Below are positions 29,952 through 45,600 of a stretch of 64,000 nt of DNA, one piece after another. The DNA lies in assembly GCA_032622095.1 (NCBI GenBank), contig CP136069.1:5938976-6002975 (forward strand), given 5' to 3'. Every line of letters starts with the position of its first letter. The first letter of the stretch is position 1. A program made the position numbers and the translations under genes. The stretch is from Siphonodentalium dalli (Eukaryota; Mollusca; Scaphopoda; Gadilida; Siphonodentaliidae). The notes beneath the pieces were generated by a model. It saw only the letters and a list, made by a program, of their open reading frames with translations. It had not been told where the DNA came from and searched no databases.

Positions 29952-30640
29952 CGAGTTACGATCACGTGACATGTGCATCGCGTTGTGTTTGTTGTGGAGA
30001 GCTCGGGTTATCTCCCCATTCGCCGTTCACGTGAAATCGTGCTGTGTATGCGGATCCCATTTTCGCCGATCACGTGACATCGTGTTGTGTATGTGGATAT
30101 ATAGGTCCTGTTCCCCTTTCGACGATCACGTGACATCGTGTTGTGTATGCGGATAGGTCCAGTTACGCCCTTTTCGCCGATCACGTGACACCGTGTTGTG
30201 TTTGTGGAGGGCTCTGGTTATCTCCCCATTCGGTGACCACGTGACATTGTATTGTGTATGTAGATAGGTCCTGTTCCCCCTTCGACGATCATGTGACATC
30301 GTGCTGTGTATGCGGATGGATCGAGTTACAGCGACGATCACCTGACATATTGTTGTCTATATGTATATATACCTCGAATTGTCTCCCCTCCCTCCGACGA
30401 TAACGAGACATCGTCTTGTGTATGTGATTGACTCGAGTGACCCCCCCCCCCCTTTGACAAATCGCGTATTATCGTGTTGTGCATGTGAAAGACTATAGTT
30501 GTGTGGATAGATCGAATTATATATCCCACTCTCTGACGAACACGCGATGTCGTGTTGTGTATGTGACTGCCTCGAGTTATCTCCCTTCCCAGATCACGTG
30601 ACATCATGTATGTGGATGGCTTGAGTTACCCCATGACATT
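29952..30640 (+). repeat. Degenerate tandem repeat with GATCACGTGACATCGTGTTG core, about 12 units
   Basis: CACGTGAC-centred cores occur near 29,962, 30,028, 30,071, 30,126, 30,182, 30,238, 30,288, 30,339, 30,400, 30,462, 30,540 and 30,594, with spacing of 43-78 bp. The tail is TGTATGTGGATAGGTC then GAGTTATCTCCCC. The central units have lost the E-box by substitution. It ends about 120 bp before the 46-bp satellite. Confidence 0.8.
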
Positions 30641-33600
30641 TGCGTTAGTCGTTTATAAAAAGACGGGGAATATGTCGTCGTGCTTGTATATGCGGTGCTC
30701 GGGGCGAACAGAAAATCGATCGCGTTAGATCGAGTGGACCAGCATCGCGAGACAACAACCCGCTTCAAGTCACAGATGGTTCGCATTACATGTAAATAGG
30801 CCGGCCAGATTCACGTCACAGATGGCTCGCATTACATGTAAATATGCCAGCCAGATTCAAGTCACAGATTGTTCGCATTACATGTAAATATGCCAGCCAG
30901 ATTCAAGTCACAGATGACTCGCATTACATGTAAATATGCCAGCCAGATTCAAGTCACAGATTGTTCGCATTACATGTAAATAGGCCGGCCAGATTCACGT
31001 CACAGATGGCTCGCATTACATGTAAATATGCCAGCCAGATTCAAGTCACAGATGGTTCGCATTACATGTAAATAGGCCGGCCAGATTCAAGTCACAGATG
31101 ACTCGCATTACATGTAAATAGGTCAGCCAGATTCAAGTCACATGTGGCTCGCATTACATGTAAATATGCCAGCCAGATTCAAGTCACAGATGACTCGCAT
31201 TACATGTAAATAGGTCAGCCAGATTCAAGTCACAGATGGTTCGCATTACATGTAAATATGCCAGCCAGATTCAAGTCACAGATGACTCGCATTACATGTA
31301 AATAGGCCGGCCAGATTCAAGTCACGTGTGGCTCGCATTACATGTAAATAGGCCAGCCAGATTCAAGTCACAGATGGCTCGCATTACATGTAAATAGGTC
31401 AGCCAGATTCAAGTCACAGATGGTTCGCATTACATGTAAATATGCCAGCCAGATTCAAGTCACAGATGACTCGCATTACATGTAAATAGGCCAGCCAGAT
31501 TCAAGTCACAGATGACTCGCATTACATGTAAATAGGCCGGCCAGATTCAAGTCACGTGTGGCTCGCATTACATGTAAATAGGCCAGCCAGATTCAAGTCA
31601 CAGATGGCTCGCATTACATGTAAATAGGCCAGCCAGATTCAAGTCACAGATGACTCGCATTACATGTAAATATGCCAGTCAGATTCAAGTCACATGTGGC
31701 TCGCATTACATGTAAATATACCAGCCAGATTCAAGTCACAGATGGTTCGCATTACATGTAAATATGCCAGCCAGATTCAAGTCACAGATGACTCGCATTA
31801 CATGTAAATAGGCCGGCCAGATTCAAGTCACGTGTGGCTCGCATTACATGTAAATAGGCCAGCCAGATTCAAGTCACATGTGGCTCGCATTACATGTAAA
31901 TATGCCAGCCAGATTCAAGTCACAGATGACTCGCATTACATGTAAATATGCCAGTCAGATTCAAGTCACATGTGGCTCGCATTACATGTAAATATACCAG
32001 CCAGATTCAAGTCACAGATGGTTCGCATTACATGTAAATATGCCAGCCAGATTCAAGTCACAGATGACTCGCATTACATGTAAATAGGCCGGCCAGATTC
32101 AAGTCACGTGTGGCTCGCATTACATGTAAATAGGCCAGCCAGATTCAAGTCACAGATGGCTCGCATTACATGTAAATAGGCCAGCCAGATTCAAGTCACA
32201 GATGACTCGCATTACATGTAAATAGGCCAGCCAGATTCAAGTCACAGATGACTCGCATTACATGTAAATATGCCAGCCGGATTCAAGTCACATGTGGCTC
32301 GCATTACATGTAAATAGGCCAGCCAGATTCAAGTCACAGATGGCTCGCATTACATGTAAATATGCCAGCCAGATTCAAGTCACATGTGGCTCGCATTACA
32401 TGTAAATATGCCAGCCAGATTCAAGTCACATGTGGCTCGCATTACATGTAAATATGCCAGCCAGATTCAAGTCACATGTGGCTCGCATTACATGTAAATA
32501 TGCCAGCCAGATTCAAGTCACATGTGGCTCGCATTACATGTAAATATGCCAGCCAGATTCAAGTCACATGTGGCTCGCATTACATGTAAATATGCCAGCC
32601 AGATTCAAGTCACAGATGGCTCGCATTACATGTAAATATGCCAGCCAGATTCAAGTCACATGTGGCTCGCATTACATGTAAATATGTCAGCCAGATTCAA
32701 GTCACATGTGGCTCGCATTACATGTAAATAGGTCAGCCAGATTCAAGTCACAGATGGCTCGCATTACATGTAAATAGGTCAGCCAGATTCAAGTCACATG
32801 TGGCTCGCATTACATGTAAATAGGTTAGCCTGATTCAAGTCACAGATGGCTCGCATTACATGTAAATAGGCCAGCCAGATTCAAGTCACGTGTGGCTCGC
32901 ATTACATGTAAATAGGCCGGCCAGATTCAAGTCACAGATGGCTCGCATTACATGTAAATAGGCCAGCCAGATTCAAGTCACAGATGACTCGCATTACATG
33001 TAAATAGGCAACCCAGATTCAAGTCACATGTGGCTCGCATTACATGTAAATAGGTTAGCCTGATTCAAGTCACATGTGGCTCGCATTACATGTAAATAGG
33101 TCAGCCAGATTCAAGTCACATGTGGCTCGCATTACATGTAAATAGGCCAGCCAGATTCAAGTCACATGTGGCTCGCATTACATGTAAATAGGCAACCCAG
33201 ATTCAAGTCACATGTGGCTCGCATTACATGTAAATAGGTTAGCCAGATTCAAGTCACAGATGGCTCGCATTACATGTAAATAGGTCAGCCAGATTCAAGT
33301 CACAGATGGCTCGCATTACATGTAAATATGCCAGCCAGATTCACGTCACAGATGGCTCGCATTACATGTAAATAGGCCAGCCAGATTCACGTCACAGATG
33401 GCTCGCATTACATGTAAATAGGCCAGCCAGATTCACGTCACAGATGGCTCGCATTACATGTAAATAGGCCAGCCAGATTCAAGTCACAGATGGCTCGCAT
33501 TACATGTAAATATGCCAGCCGGATTCAAGTCACAGATGGCTCGCATTACATGTAAATATGCCAGCCAGATTCAAGTCACAGATGGCTCGCATTACATGTA

Positions 33601-36600
33601 AATATGCCAGCCGGATTCAAGTCACAGATGGCTCGCATTACATGTAAATATGCCAGCCAGATTCAAGTCACAGATGGCTCGCATTACATGTAAATAGGCC
33701 AGCCTGATTCAAGTCACAGATGGCTCGCATTACATGTAAATATGCCAGCCAGATTCAAGTCACAGATGGCTCGCATTACATGTAAATATGCCAGCCAGAT
33801 TCAAGTCACAGATGGCTCGCATTACATGTAAATATGCCAGCCAGATTCAAGTCACAGATGGCTCGCATTACATGTAAATATGCCAGCCAGATTCAAGTCA
33901 CAGATGGCTCGCATTACATGTAAATAGGCCAGCCAGATTCAAGTCACAGATGGCTCGCATTACATGTAAATAGGCTAGCCAGATTCACGTCACAGATGGC
34001 TCGCATTACATGTAAATATGCCAGCCAGATTCAAGTCACAGATGGCTCGCATTACATGTAAATATGCCAGCCAGATTCAAGTCACAGATGGCTCGCATTA
34101 CATGTAAATATGCCAGCCGGATTCAAGTCACAGATGGCTCGCATTACATGTAAATATGCCAGCCAGATTCAAGTCACAGATGGCTCGCATTACATGTAAA
34201 TAGGCCAGCCAGATTCAAGTCACAGATGACTCGCATTACATGTAAATAGGCCAGCCTGATTCAAATCACAGATGGCTCGCATTACATGTAAATAGGCCAG
34301 CCAGATTCAAGTCACAGATGGCTCGCATTACATGTAAATAGGCCAGCCAGATTCAAGTCACAGATGGCTCGCATTACATGTAAATAGGCCAGCCAGATTC
34401 AAGTCACAGATGGCTCGCATTACATGTAAATAGGTCAGCCAGATTCAAGTCACAGATGGCTCGCATTACATGTAAATAGGCCAGCCAGATTCAAGTCACA
34501 GATGACTCGCATTACATGTAAATAGGCCGGCCAGATTCAAGTCACATGTGGCTCGCATTACATGTAAATAGGCCAGCCAGATTCAAGTCACAGATGACTC
34601 GCATTACATGTAAATATGCCAGCCGGATTCAAGTCACAGATGACTCGCATTACATGTAAATATGCCAGCCGGATTCAAGTCACATGTGGCTCGCATTACA
34701 TGTAAATATGCCAGCCAGATTCAAGTCACAGATGGCTCGCATTACATGTAAATATGCCAGCCGGATTCAAGTCACATGTGGCTCGCATTACATGTAAATA
34801 GGTCAGCCAGATTCAAGTCACAGATGACTCGCATTACATGTAAATAGGCCAGCCAGATTCAAGTCACAGATGACTCGCATTACATGTAAATAGGCCAGCC
34901 GGATTCAAGTCACAGATGGCTCGCATTACATGTAAATAGGCCAGCCGGATTCAAGTCACAGATGACTCGCATTACATGTAAATAGGCCAGCCAGATTCAA
35001 GTCACAGATGACTCGCATTACATGTAAATAGGCCAGCCGGATTCAAGTCACAGATGACTCGCATTACATGTAAATATGCCAGCCGGATTCAAGTCACAGA
35101 TGACTCGCATTACATGTAAATAGGCCAGCCGGATTCAAGTCACAGATGACTCGCATTACATGTAAATAGGCCGGCCAGATTCAAGTCACATATGGCTCGC
35201 ATTACATGTAAATAGGCCGGCCAGATTCAAGTCACATATGGCTCGCATTACATGTAAATAGGCTAGCCAGATTCAAGTCACATGTGGCTCGCATTACATG
35301 TAAATATGCCAGCCAGATTCAAGTCACAGATGACTCGCATTACATGTAAATAGGCCAGCCAGATTCAAGTCACAGATTGCTCGCATTACATGTAAATATG
35401 CCAGCCAGATTCAAGTCACATGTGGCTCGCATTACATGTAAATATGCCAGCCAGATTCAAGTCACAGATGGCTCGCATTACATGTAAATATGCCAGCCAG
35501 ATTCACGTCACAGATGGCTCGCATTACATGTAAATAGGCCAACCAGATTCAAGTCACATGTGGCTCGCATTACATGTAAATAGGCCAGCCGGATTCACGT
35601 CACAGATGGCTCGCATTACATGTAAATAGGCCACCCAGATTCACGTCACAGATGGCTCGCATTACATGTAAATATGCCAGCCAGATTCAAGTCACATGTG
35701 GCTCGCATTACATGTAAATAGGCCAGCCAGATTCAAGTCACATGTGGCTCGCATTACATGTAAATAGGCCAGCCAGATTCACGTCACAGATGGCTCGCAT
35801 TACATGTAAATATGCCAGCCAGATTCAAGTCACATGTGGCTCGCATTACATGTAAATAGGCCAGTCAGATTCAAGTCACATGTGGCTCGCATTACATGTA
35901 AATAGGCCAGCCGGATTCACGTCACAGATGGCTCGCATTACATGTAAATAGGCCACCCAGATTCACGTCACAGATGGCTCGCATTACATGTAAATATGCC
36001 AGCCAGATTCAAGTCACATGTGGCTCGCATTACATGTAAATAGGCCAGCCAGATTCAAGTCACATGTGGCTCGCATTACATGTAAATAGGCCAGCCAGAT
36101 TCACGTCACAGATGGCTCGCATTACATGTAAATATGCCAGCCAGATTCAAGTCACATGTGGCTCGCATTACATGTAAATAGGCCAGTCAGATTCAAGTCA
36201 CATGTGGCTCGCATTACATGTAAATAGGCCAGCCAGATTCAAGTCACATGTGGCTCGCATTACATGTAAATAGGCCGGCCAGATTCAAGTCACAGATGGC
36301 TCGCATTACATGTAAATAGGCCAGCCAGATTCAAGTCACAGATGGCTCGCATTACATGTAAATATGCCAGCCAGATTCAAGTCACAGATGACTCGCATTA
36401 CATGTAAATAGGTCAGCCAGATTCACGTCACAGATGGCTCGCATTACATGTAAATAGGCCAGCCAGATTCAAGTCACAGATGGCTCGCATTACATGTAAA
36501 TATGCCAGCCAGATTCAAGTCACAGATGGCTCGCATTACATGTAAATATGCCAGCCGGATTCAAGTCACAGATGGCTCGCATTACATGTAAATATGCCAG

Positions 36601-39600
36601 CCAGATTCAAGTCACAGATGACTCGCATTACATGTAAATAGGTCAGCCAGATTCAAGTCACAGATGGCTCGCATTACATGTAAATAGGCCAGCCAGATTC
36701 AAGTCACAGATGGCTCGCATTACATGTAAATAGGCCAGCCAGATTCAAGTCACAGATGGCTCGCATTACATGTAAATAGGCCAGCCTGATTCAAGTCACA
36801 GATGGCTCGCATTACATGTAAATAGGCCAGCCTGATTCAAATCACAGATGACTCGCATTACATGTAAATATGCCAGCCGGATTCAAGTCACAGATGGCTC
36901 GCATTACATGTAAATAGGCCAGCCAGATTCAAGTCACAGATGGCTCGCATTACATGTAAATATGCCAGCCTGATTCAAGTCACAGATGGCTCGCATTACA
37001 TGTAAATAGGCCAGCCTGATTCAAATCACAGATGACTCGCATTACATGTAAATATGCCAGCCGGATTCAAGTCACAGATGGCTCGCATTACATGTAAATA
37101 GGCCAGCCTGATTCAAGTCACAGATGGCTCGCATTACATGTAAATAGGCCAGCCTGATTCAAGTCACAGATGGCTCGCATTACATGTAAATAGGCCAGCC
37201 AGATTCAAGTCACAGATGGCTCGCATTACATGTAAATATGCCAGCCGGATTCAAGTCACAGATGACTCGCATTACATGTAAATAGGCCAGCCAGATTCAA
37301 GTCACAGATGGCTCGCATTACATGTAAATAGGCCAGCCAGATTCAAGTCACAGATGGCTCGCATTACATGTAAATAGGTCAGCCAGATTCAAGTCACAGA
37401 TGGCTCGCATTACATGTAAATAGGCCAGCCAGATTCAAGTCACAGATGACTCGCATTACATGTAAATAGGCCGGCCAGATTCAAGTCACATGTGGCTCGC
37501 ATTACATGTAAATAGGCCAGCCAGATTCAAGTCACAGATGACTTGCATTACATGTAAATATGCCAGCCGGATTCAAGTCACAGATGACTCGCATTACATG
37601 TAAATATGCCAGCCGGATTCAAGTCACATGTGGCTCGCATTACATGTAAATATGCCAGCCAGATTCAAGTCACAGATGGCTCGCATTACATGTAAATATG
37701 CCAGCCGGATTCAAGTCACATGTGGCTCGCATTACATGTAAATAGGTCAGCCAGATTCAAGTCACAGATGACTCGCATTACATGTAAATAGGCCAGCCAG
37801 ATTCAAGTCACAGATGACTCGCATTACATGTAAATAGGCCAGCCAGATTCAAGTCACAGATGACTCGCATTACATGTAAATAGGCCAGCCGGATTCAAGT
37901 CACAGATGGCTCGCATTACATGTAAATAGGCCAGCCTGATTCAAGTCACAGATGGCTCGCATTACATGTAAATAGGCCAGCCTGATTCAAGTCACAGATG
38001 GCTCGCATTACATGTAAATAGGCCAGCCAGATTCAAGTCACAGATGGCTCGCATTACATGTAAATATGCCAGCCGGATTCAAGTCACAGATGACTCGCAT
38101 TACATGTAAATAGGCCAGCCAGATTCAAGTCACAGATGGCTCGCATTACATGTAAATAGGCCAGCCAGATTCAAGTCACAGATGGCTCGCATTACATGTA
38201 AATAGGCCAGCCAGATTCAAGTCACAGATGGCTCGCATTACATGTAAATAGGTCAGCCAGATTCAAGTCACAGATGGCTCGCATTACATGTAAATAGGCC
38301 AGCCAGATTCAAGTCACAGATGACTCGCATTACATGTAAATAGGTCAGCAAGATTCAAGTCACAGATGGCTCGCATTACATGTAAATAGGCCAGCCAGAT
38401 TCAAGTCACAGATGGCTCGCATTACATGTAAATAGGCCAGCCAGATTCAAGTCACAGATGGCTCGCATTACATGTAAATAGGCCAGCCAGATTCAAGTCA
38501 CAGATGACTCGCATTACATGTAAATAGGCCAGCCAGATTCAAGTCACAGATGGCTCGCATTACATGTAAATAGGTCAGCCAGATTCAAGTCACAGATGGC
38601 TCGCATTACATGTAAATAGGCCAGCCAGATTCAAGTCACAGATGACTCGCATTACATGTAAATAGGCCAGCCAGATTCAAGTCACAGATGACTCGCATTA
38701 CATGTAAATAGGCCGGCCAGATTCAAGTCACATGTGGCTCGCATTACATGTAAATAGGCCAGCCAGATTCAAGTCACAGATGACTCGCATTACATGTAAA
38801 TATGCCAGCCGGATTCAAGTCACAGATGACTCGCATTACATGTAAATATGCCAGCCGGATTCAAGTCACATGTGGCTCGCATTACATGTAAATATGCCAG
38901 CCAGATTCAAGTCACAGATGGCTCGCATTACATGTAAATATGCCAGCCGGATTCAAGTCACATGTGGCTCGCATTACATGTAAATAGGTCAGCCAGATTC
39001 AAGTCACAGATGACTCGCATTACATGTAAATAGGCCAGCCAGATTCAAGTCACAGATGACTCGCATTACATGTAAATAGGCCAGCCGGATTCAAGTCACA
39101 GATGGCTCGCATTACATGTAAATAGGCCAGCCGGATTCAAGTCACAGATGACTCGCATTACATGTAAATAGGCCAGCCAGATTCAAGTCACAGATGACTC
39201 GCATTACATGTAAATAGGCCAGCCGGATTCAAGTCACAGATGACTCGCATTACATGTAAATATGCCAGCCGGATTCAAGTCACAGATGACTCGCATTACA
39301 TGTAAATAGGCCAGCCGGATTCAAGTCACAGATGACTCGCATTACATGTAAATAGGCCGGCCAGATTCAAGTCACATATGGCTCGCATTACATGTAAATA
39401 GGCCAGTCAGATTCAAGTCACAGATGGCTCGCATTACATGTAAATATGCCAGCCAGATTCAAGTCACAGATGACTCGCATTACATGTAAATAGGCCAGCC
39501 AGATTCAAGTCACAGATTGCTCGCATTACATGTAAATATGCCAGCCAGATTCAAGTCACATGTGGCTCGCATTACATGTAAATATGCCAGCCAGATTCAA

Positions 39601-42600
39601 GTCACAGATGGCTCGCATTACATGTAAATATGCCAGCAGATTCACGTCACAGATGGCTCGCATTACATGTAAATAGGCCAACCAGATTCAAGTCACATGT
39701 GGCTCGCATTACATGTAAATAGGCCAGCCAGATTCACGTCACAGATGGCTCGCATTACATGTAAATAGGCCAACCAGATTCAAGTCACATGTGGCTCGCA
39801 TTACATGTAAATAGGCCAGCCAGATTCAAGTCACATATGGCTCGCATTACATGTAAATAGGCCGGCCAGATTCAAGTCACAGATGACTCGCATTACATGT
39901 AAATAGGCCAGCCAGATTCAAGTCACGTGTGGCTCGCATTACATGTAAATAGGCCAACCAGATTCACGTCACAGATGGCTCGCATTACATGTAAATATGC
40001 CAGCCAGATTCAAGTCACATGTGGCTCGCATTACATGTAAATAGGCCAGCCAGATTCAAGTCACATGTGGCTCGCATTACATGTAAATAGGCCAGCCAGA
40101 TTCACGTCACAGATGGCTCGCATTACATGTAAATATGCCAGCCAGATTCAAGTCACATGTGGCTCGCATTACATGTAAATAGGCCAGTCAGATTCAAGTC
40201 ACATGTGGCTCGCATTACATGTAAATAGGCCAGCCGGATTCACGTCACAGATGGCTCGCATTACATGTAAATAGGCCACCCAGATTCACGTCACAGATGG
40301 CTGGCATTACATGTAAATATGCCAGCCAGATTCAAGTCACATGTGGCTCGCATTACATGTAAATAGGCCAGCCAGATTCAAGTCACATGTGGCTCGCATT
40401 ACATGTAAATAGGCCAGCCAGATTCACGTCACAGATGGCTCGCATTACATGTAAATATGCCAGCCAGATTCAAGTCACATGTGGCTCGCATTACATGTAA
40501 ATAGGCCAGTCAGATTCAAGTCACATGTGGCTCGCATTACATGTAAATAGGCCAGCCAGATTCAAGTCACATGTGGCTCGCATTACATGTAAATAGGCCG
40601 GCCAGATTCAAGTCACAGATGGCTCGCATTACATGTAAATAGGCCAGCCAGATTCAAGTCACAGATGGCTCGCATTACATGTAAATAGGCCAACCAGATT
40701 CAAGTCACAGATGGCTCGCATTACATGTAAATAGGCCAGCCAGATTCAAGTCACAGATGACTCGCATTACATGTAAATAGGCCAGCCAGATTCAAGTCAC
40801 AGATGGCTCGCATTACATGTAAATAGGTCAGCCAGATTCAATTCACATGTGGCTCGCATTACATGTAAATAGGTCAGCCAGATTCAAGTCACAGATGACT
40901 CGCATTACATGTAAATAGGCCAGCCAGATTCAAGTCACAGATGGCTCGCATTACATGTAAATATGCCAGCCAGATTCAAGTCACAGATGGCTCGCATTAC
41001 ATGTAAATAGGCCAGCCAGATTCAAGTCACAGATGGCTCGCATTACATGTAAATATGCCAGCCAGATTCAAGTCACAGATGACTCGCATTACATGTAAAT
41101 AGGTCAGCCAGATTCAAGTCACAGATGACTCGCATTACATGTAAATATGCCAGCCAGATTCAAGTCACAGATGGCTCGCATTACATGTAAATAGGCCAGC
41201 CGGATTCAAGTCACAGATGGCTCGCATTACATGTAAATAGGCCGGCCTGATTCAAGTCACAGATGGCTCGCATTACATGTAAATATGCCAGCCAGATTCA
41301 AGTCACAGATGGCTCGCATTACATGTAAATATGCCAGCCAGATTCAAGTCACAGATGGCTCGCATTACATGTAAATATGCCAGCCAGATTCAAGTCACAG
41401 ATGACTCACATTACATGTAAATAGGTCAGCCAGATTCAAGTCACAGATGGCTCGCATTACATGTAAATATGCCAGCCAGATTCAAGTCACAGATGGCTCG
41501 CATTACATGTAAATATGCCAGCCAGATTCAAGTCACAGATGGCTCGCATTACATGTAAATATGCCAGCCAGATTCAAGTCACATGTGGCTCGCATTACAT
41601 GTAAATAGGTTAGCCAGATTCAAGTCACAGATGGCTCGCATTACATGTAAATAGGCCAGCCAGATTCAAGTCACATGTGGCTCGCATTACATGTAAATAG
41701 GCCAGCCAGATTCACGTCACAGATGGCTCGCATTACATGTAAATATGCCAGCCAGATTCAAGTCACATGTGGCTCGCATTACATGTAAATAGGCCAGTCA
41801 GATTCAAGTCACATGTGGCTCGCATTACATGTAAATAGGCCAGCCAGATTCAAGTCACATGTGGCTCGCATTACATGTAAATAGGCAACCCAGATTCAAG
41901 TCACATGTGGCTCGCATTACATGTAAATAGGCCAGCCAGATTCACGTCACAGATGGCTCGCATTACATGTAAATATGCCAGCCAGATTCAAGTCACATGT
42001 GGCTCGCATTACATGTAAATAGGCCGGCCAGATTCAAGTCACAGATGGCTCGCATTACATGTAAATAGGCCAGCCAGATTCAAGTCACATGTGGCTCGCA
42101 TTACATGTAAATAGGCCGGCCAGATTCAAGTCACAGATGGCTCGCATTACATGTAAATAGGCCAGCCTGATTCAAGTCACAGATGGCTCGCATTACATGT
42201 AAATAGGCCACCCAGATTCAAGTCACAGATGGCTCGCATTACATGTAAATAGGCCAGCCGGATTCAAGTCACAGATGGCTCGCATTACATGTAAATAGGC
42301 CAACCAGATTCAAGTCACATGTGGTTCGCATTACATGTAAATATGCCAGCCAGATTCAAGTCACAGATGGCTCGCATTACATGTAAATAGGCCAGCCAGA
42401 TTCAAGTCACAGATGGCTCGCATTACATGTAAATAGGTCAGCCAGATTCAATTCACATGTGGCTCGCATTACATGTAAATAGGTCAGCCAGATTCAAGTC
42501 ACAGATGACTCGCATTACATGTAAATATGCCAGCCAGATTCAAGTCACAGATGGCTCGCATTACATGTAAATAGGCCAGCCAGATTCAAGTCACAGATGA

Positions 42601-45600
42601 CTCGCATTACATGTAAATAGGCCAGCCAGATTCAAGTCACAGATGGCTCGCATTACATGTAAATAGGCCAGCCAGATTCAAGTCACAGATGACTCGCATT
42701 ACATGTAAATAGGTCAGCCAGATTCAATTCACATGTGGCTCGCATTACATGTAAATAGGTCAGCCAGATTCAAGTCACAGATGACTCGCATTACATGTAA
42801 ATAGGCCAGCCAGATTCAAGTCACAGATGGCTCGCATTACATGTAAATATGCCAGCCAGATTCAAGTCACAGATGGCTCGCATTACATGTAAATAGGCCA
42901 GCCAGATTCAAGTCACAGATGGCTCGCATTACATGTAAATATGCCAGCCAGATTCAAGTCACAGATGACTCGCATTACATGTAAATAGGTCAGCCAGATT
43001 CAAGTCACAGATGACTCGCATTACATGTAAATATGCCAGCCAGATTCAAGTCACAGATGGCTCGCATTACATGTAAATAGGCCAGCCAGATTCAAGTCAC
43101 AGATGGCTCGCATTACATGTAAATAGGCCAGCCAGATTCAAGTCACAGATGGCTCGCATTACATGTAAATAGGCCAGCCAGATTCAAGTCACAGATGGCT
43201 CGCATTACATGTAAATATGCCAGCCAGATTCAAGTCACAGATGACTCACATTACATGTAAATAGGTCAGCCAGATTCAAGTCACATGTGGCTCGCATTAC
43301 ATGTAAATAGGCCAGCCGGATTCAAGTCACATGTGGCTCGCATTACATGTAAATATGCCAGCCAGATTCAAGTCACAGATGGCTCGCATTACATGTAAAT
43401 AGGCCAGCCTGATTCAAGTCACAGATGGCTCGCATTACATGTAAATATGCCAGCCAGATTCAAGTCACAGATGACTCGCATTACATGTAAATAGGCCACC
43501 CAGATTCAAGTCACGTGTGGCTCGCATTACATGTAAATAGGTCAGCCAGATTTAAGTCACAGATGGCTCGCATTACATGTAAATATGCCAGCCGGATTCA
43601 AGTCACAGATGGCTCGCATTACATGTAAATATGCCAGCCAGATTCAAGTCACATGTGGCTCGCATTACATGTAAATAGGCCAGCCAGATTCAAGTCACAG
43701 ATGGCTCGCATTACATGTAAATAGGCCAGCCAGATTCAAGTCACAGATGGCTCGCATTACATGTAAATAGGCCAGCCTGATTCAAGTCACAGATGGCTCG
43801 CATTACATGTAAATAGGCCAGCCTGATTCAAATCACAGATGACTCGCATTACATGTAAATATGCCAGCCGGATTCAAGTCACAGATGGCTCGCATTACAT
43901 GTAAATAGGCCAGCCAGATTCAAGTCACAGATGGCTCGCATTACATGTAAATAGGCCAGCCAGATTCAAGTCACAGATGGCTCGCATTACATGTAAATAG
44001 GTTAGCCAGATTCAAGTCACAGATGACTCGCATTACATGTAAATAGGCCAGCCAGATTCAAGTCACAGATGGCTCGCATTACATGTAAATAGGCCAGCCA
44101 GATTCAAGTCACAGATGGCTCGCATTACATGTAAATAGGCCAGCCAGATTCAAGTCACAGATGGCTCGCATTACATGTAAATAGGTCAGCCAGATTCAAG
44201 TCACAGATGGCTCGCATTACATGTAAATAGGCCAGCCAGATTCAAGTCACAGATGGCTCGCATTACATGTAAATAGGCCAGCCAGATTCAAGTCACAGAT
44301 GGCTCGCATTACATGTAAATAGGCCAGCCAGATTCAAGTCACAGATGGCTCGCATTACATGTAAATAGGCCAGCCTGATTCAAGTCACAGATGGCTCGCA
44401 TTACATGTAAATAGGCCGGCCAGATTCAAGTCACGTGTGGCTCGCATTACATGTAAATAGGCCAGCCAGATTCAAGTCACAGATGGCTCGCATTACATGT
44501 AAATAGGCCGGCCAGATTCAAGTCACAGATGGCTCGCATTACATGTAAATAGGCCAGCCAGATTCAAGTCACAGATGGCTCGCATTACATGTAAATATGC
44601 CAGCCTGATTCAAGTCACAGATGGCTCGCATTACATGTAAATAGGCCAGCCAGATTCAAGTCACAGATGGCTCGCATTACATGTAAATAGGCCAGCCTGA
44701 TTCAAGTCACAGATGGCTCGCATTACATGTAAATAGGTCAGCCAGATTCAAGTCACAGATGGCTCGCATTACATGTAAATAGGCCAGCCAGATTCAAGTC
44801 ACAGATGACTCGCATTACATGTAAATAGGCCGGCCAGATTCAAGTCACAGATGGCTCGCATTACATGTAAATAGGCCAGCCAGATTCAAGTCACAGATGA
44901 CTCGCATTACATGTAAATAGGCCGGCCAGATTCAAGTCACATGTGGCTCGCATTACATGTAAATAGGCCAGCCAGATTCAAGTCACAGATGGCTCGCATT
45001 ACATGTAAATAGGCCGGCCAGATTCAAGTCACAGATGACTCGCATTACATGTAAATAGGCCGGCCAGATTCAAGTCACATGTGGCTCGCATTACATGTAA
45101 ATAGGCCAGCCAGATTCAAGTCACGTGTGGCTCGCATTACATGTAAATAGGCCGGCCAGATTCAAGTCACATGTGGCTCGCATTACATGTAAATAGGCCA
45201 GCCAGATTCAAGTCACATGTGGCTCGCATTACATGTAAATATGCCAGCCAGATTCAAGTCACAGATGGCTCGCATTACATGTAAATAGGCCAGCCTGATT
45301 CAAGTCACAGATGGCTCGCATTACATGTAAATAGGCCAGCCAGATTCAAGTCACAGATGGCTCGCATTACATGTAAATATGCCAGCCAGATTCAAGTCAC
45401 ATGTGGCTCGCATTACATGTAAATAGGCCGGCCAGATTCAAGTCACAGATGGCTCGCATTACATGTAAATAGGCCAGCCAGATTCAAGTCACATGTGGCT
45501 CGCATTACATGTAAATAGGCCAGCCAGATTCAAGTCACATGTGGCTCGCATTACATGTAAATAGGCCGGCCAGATTCAAGTCACAGATGGCTCGCATTAC

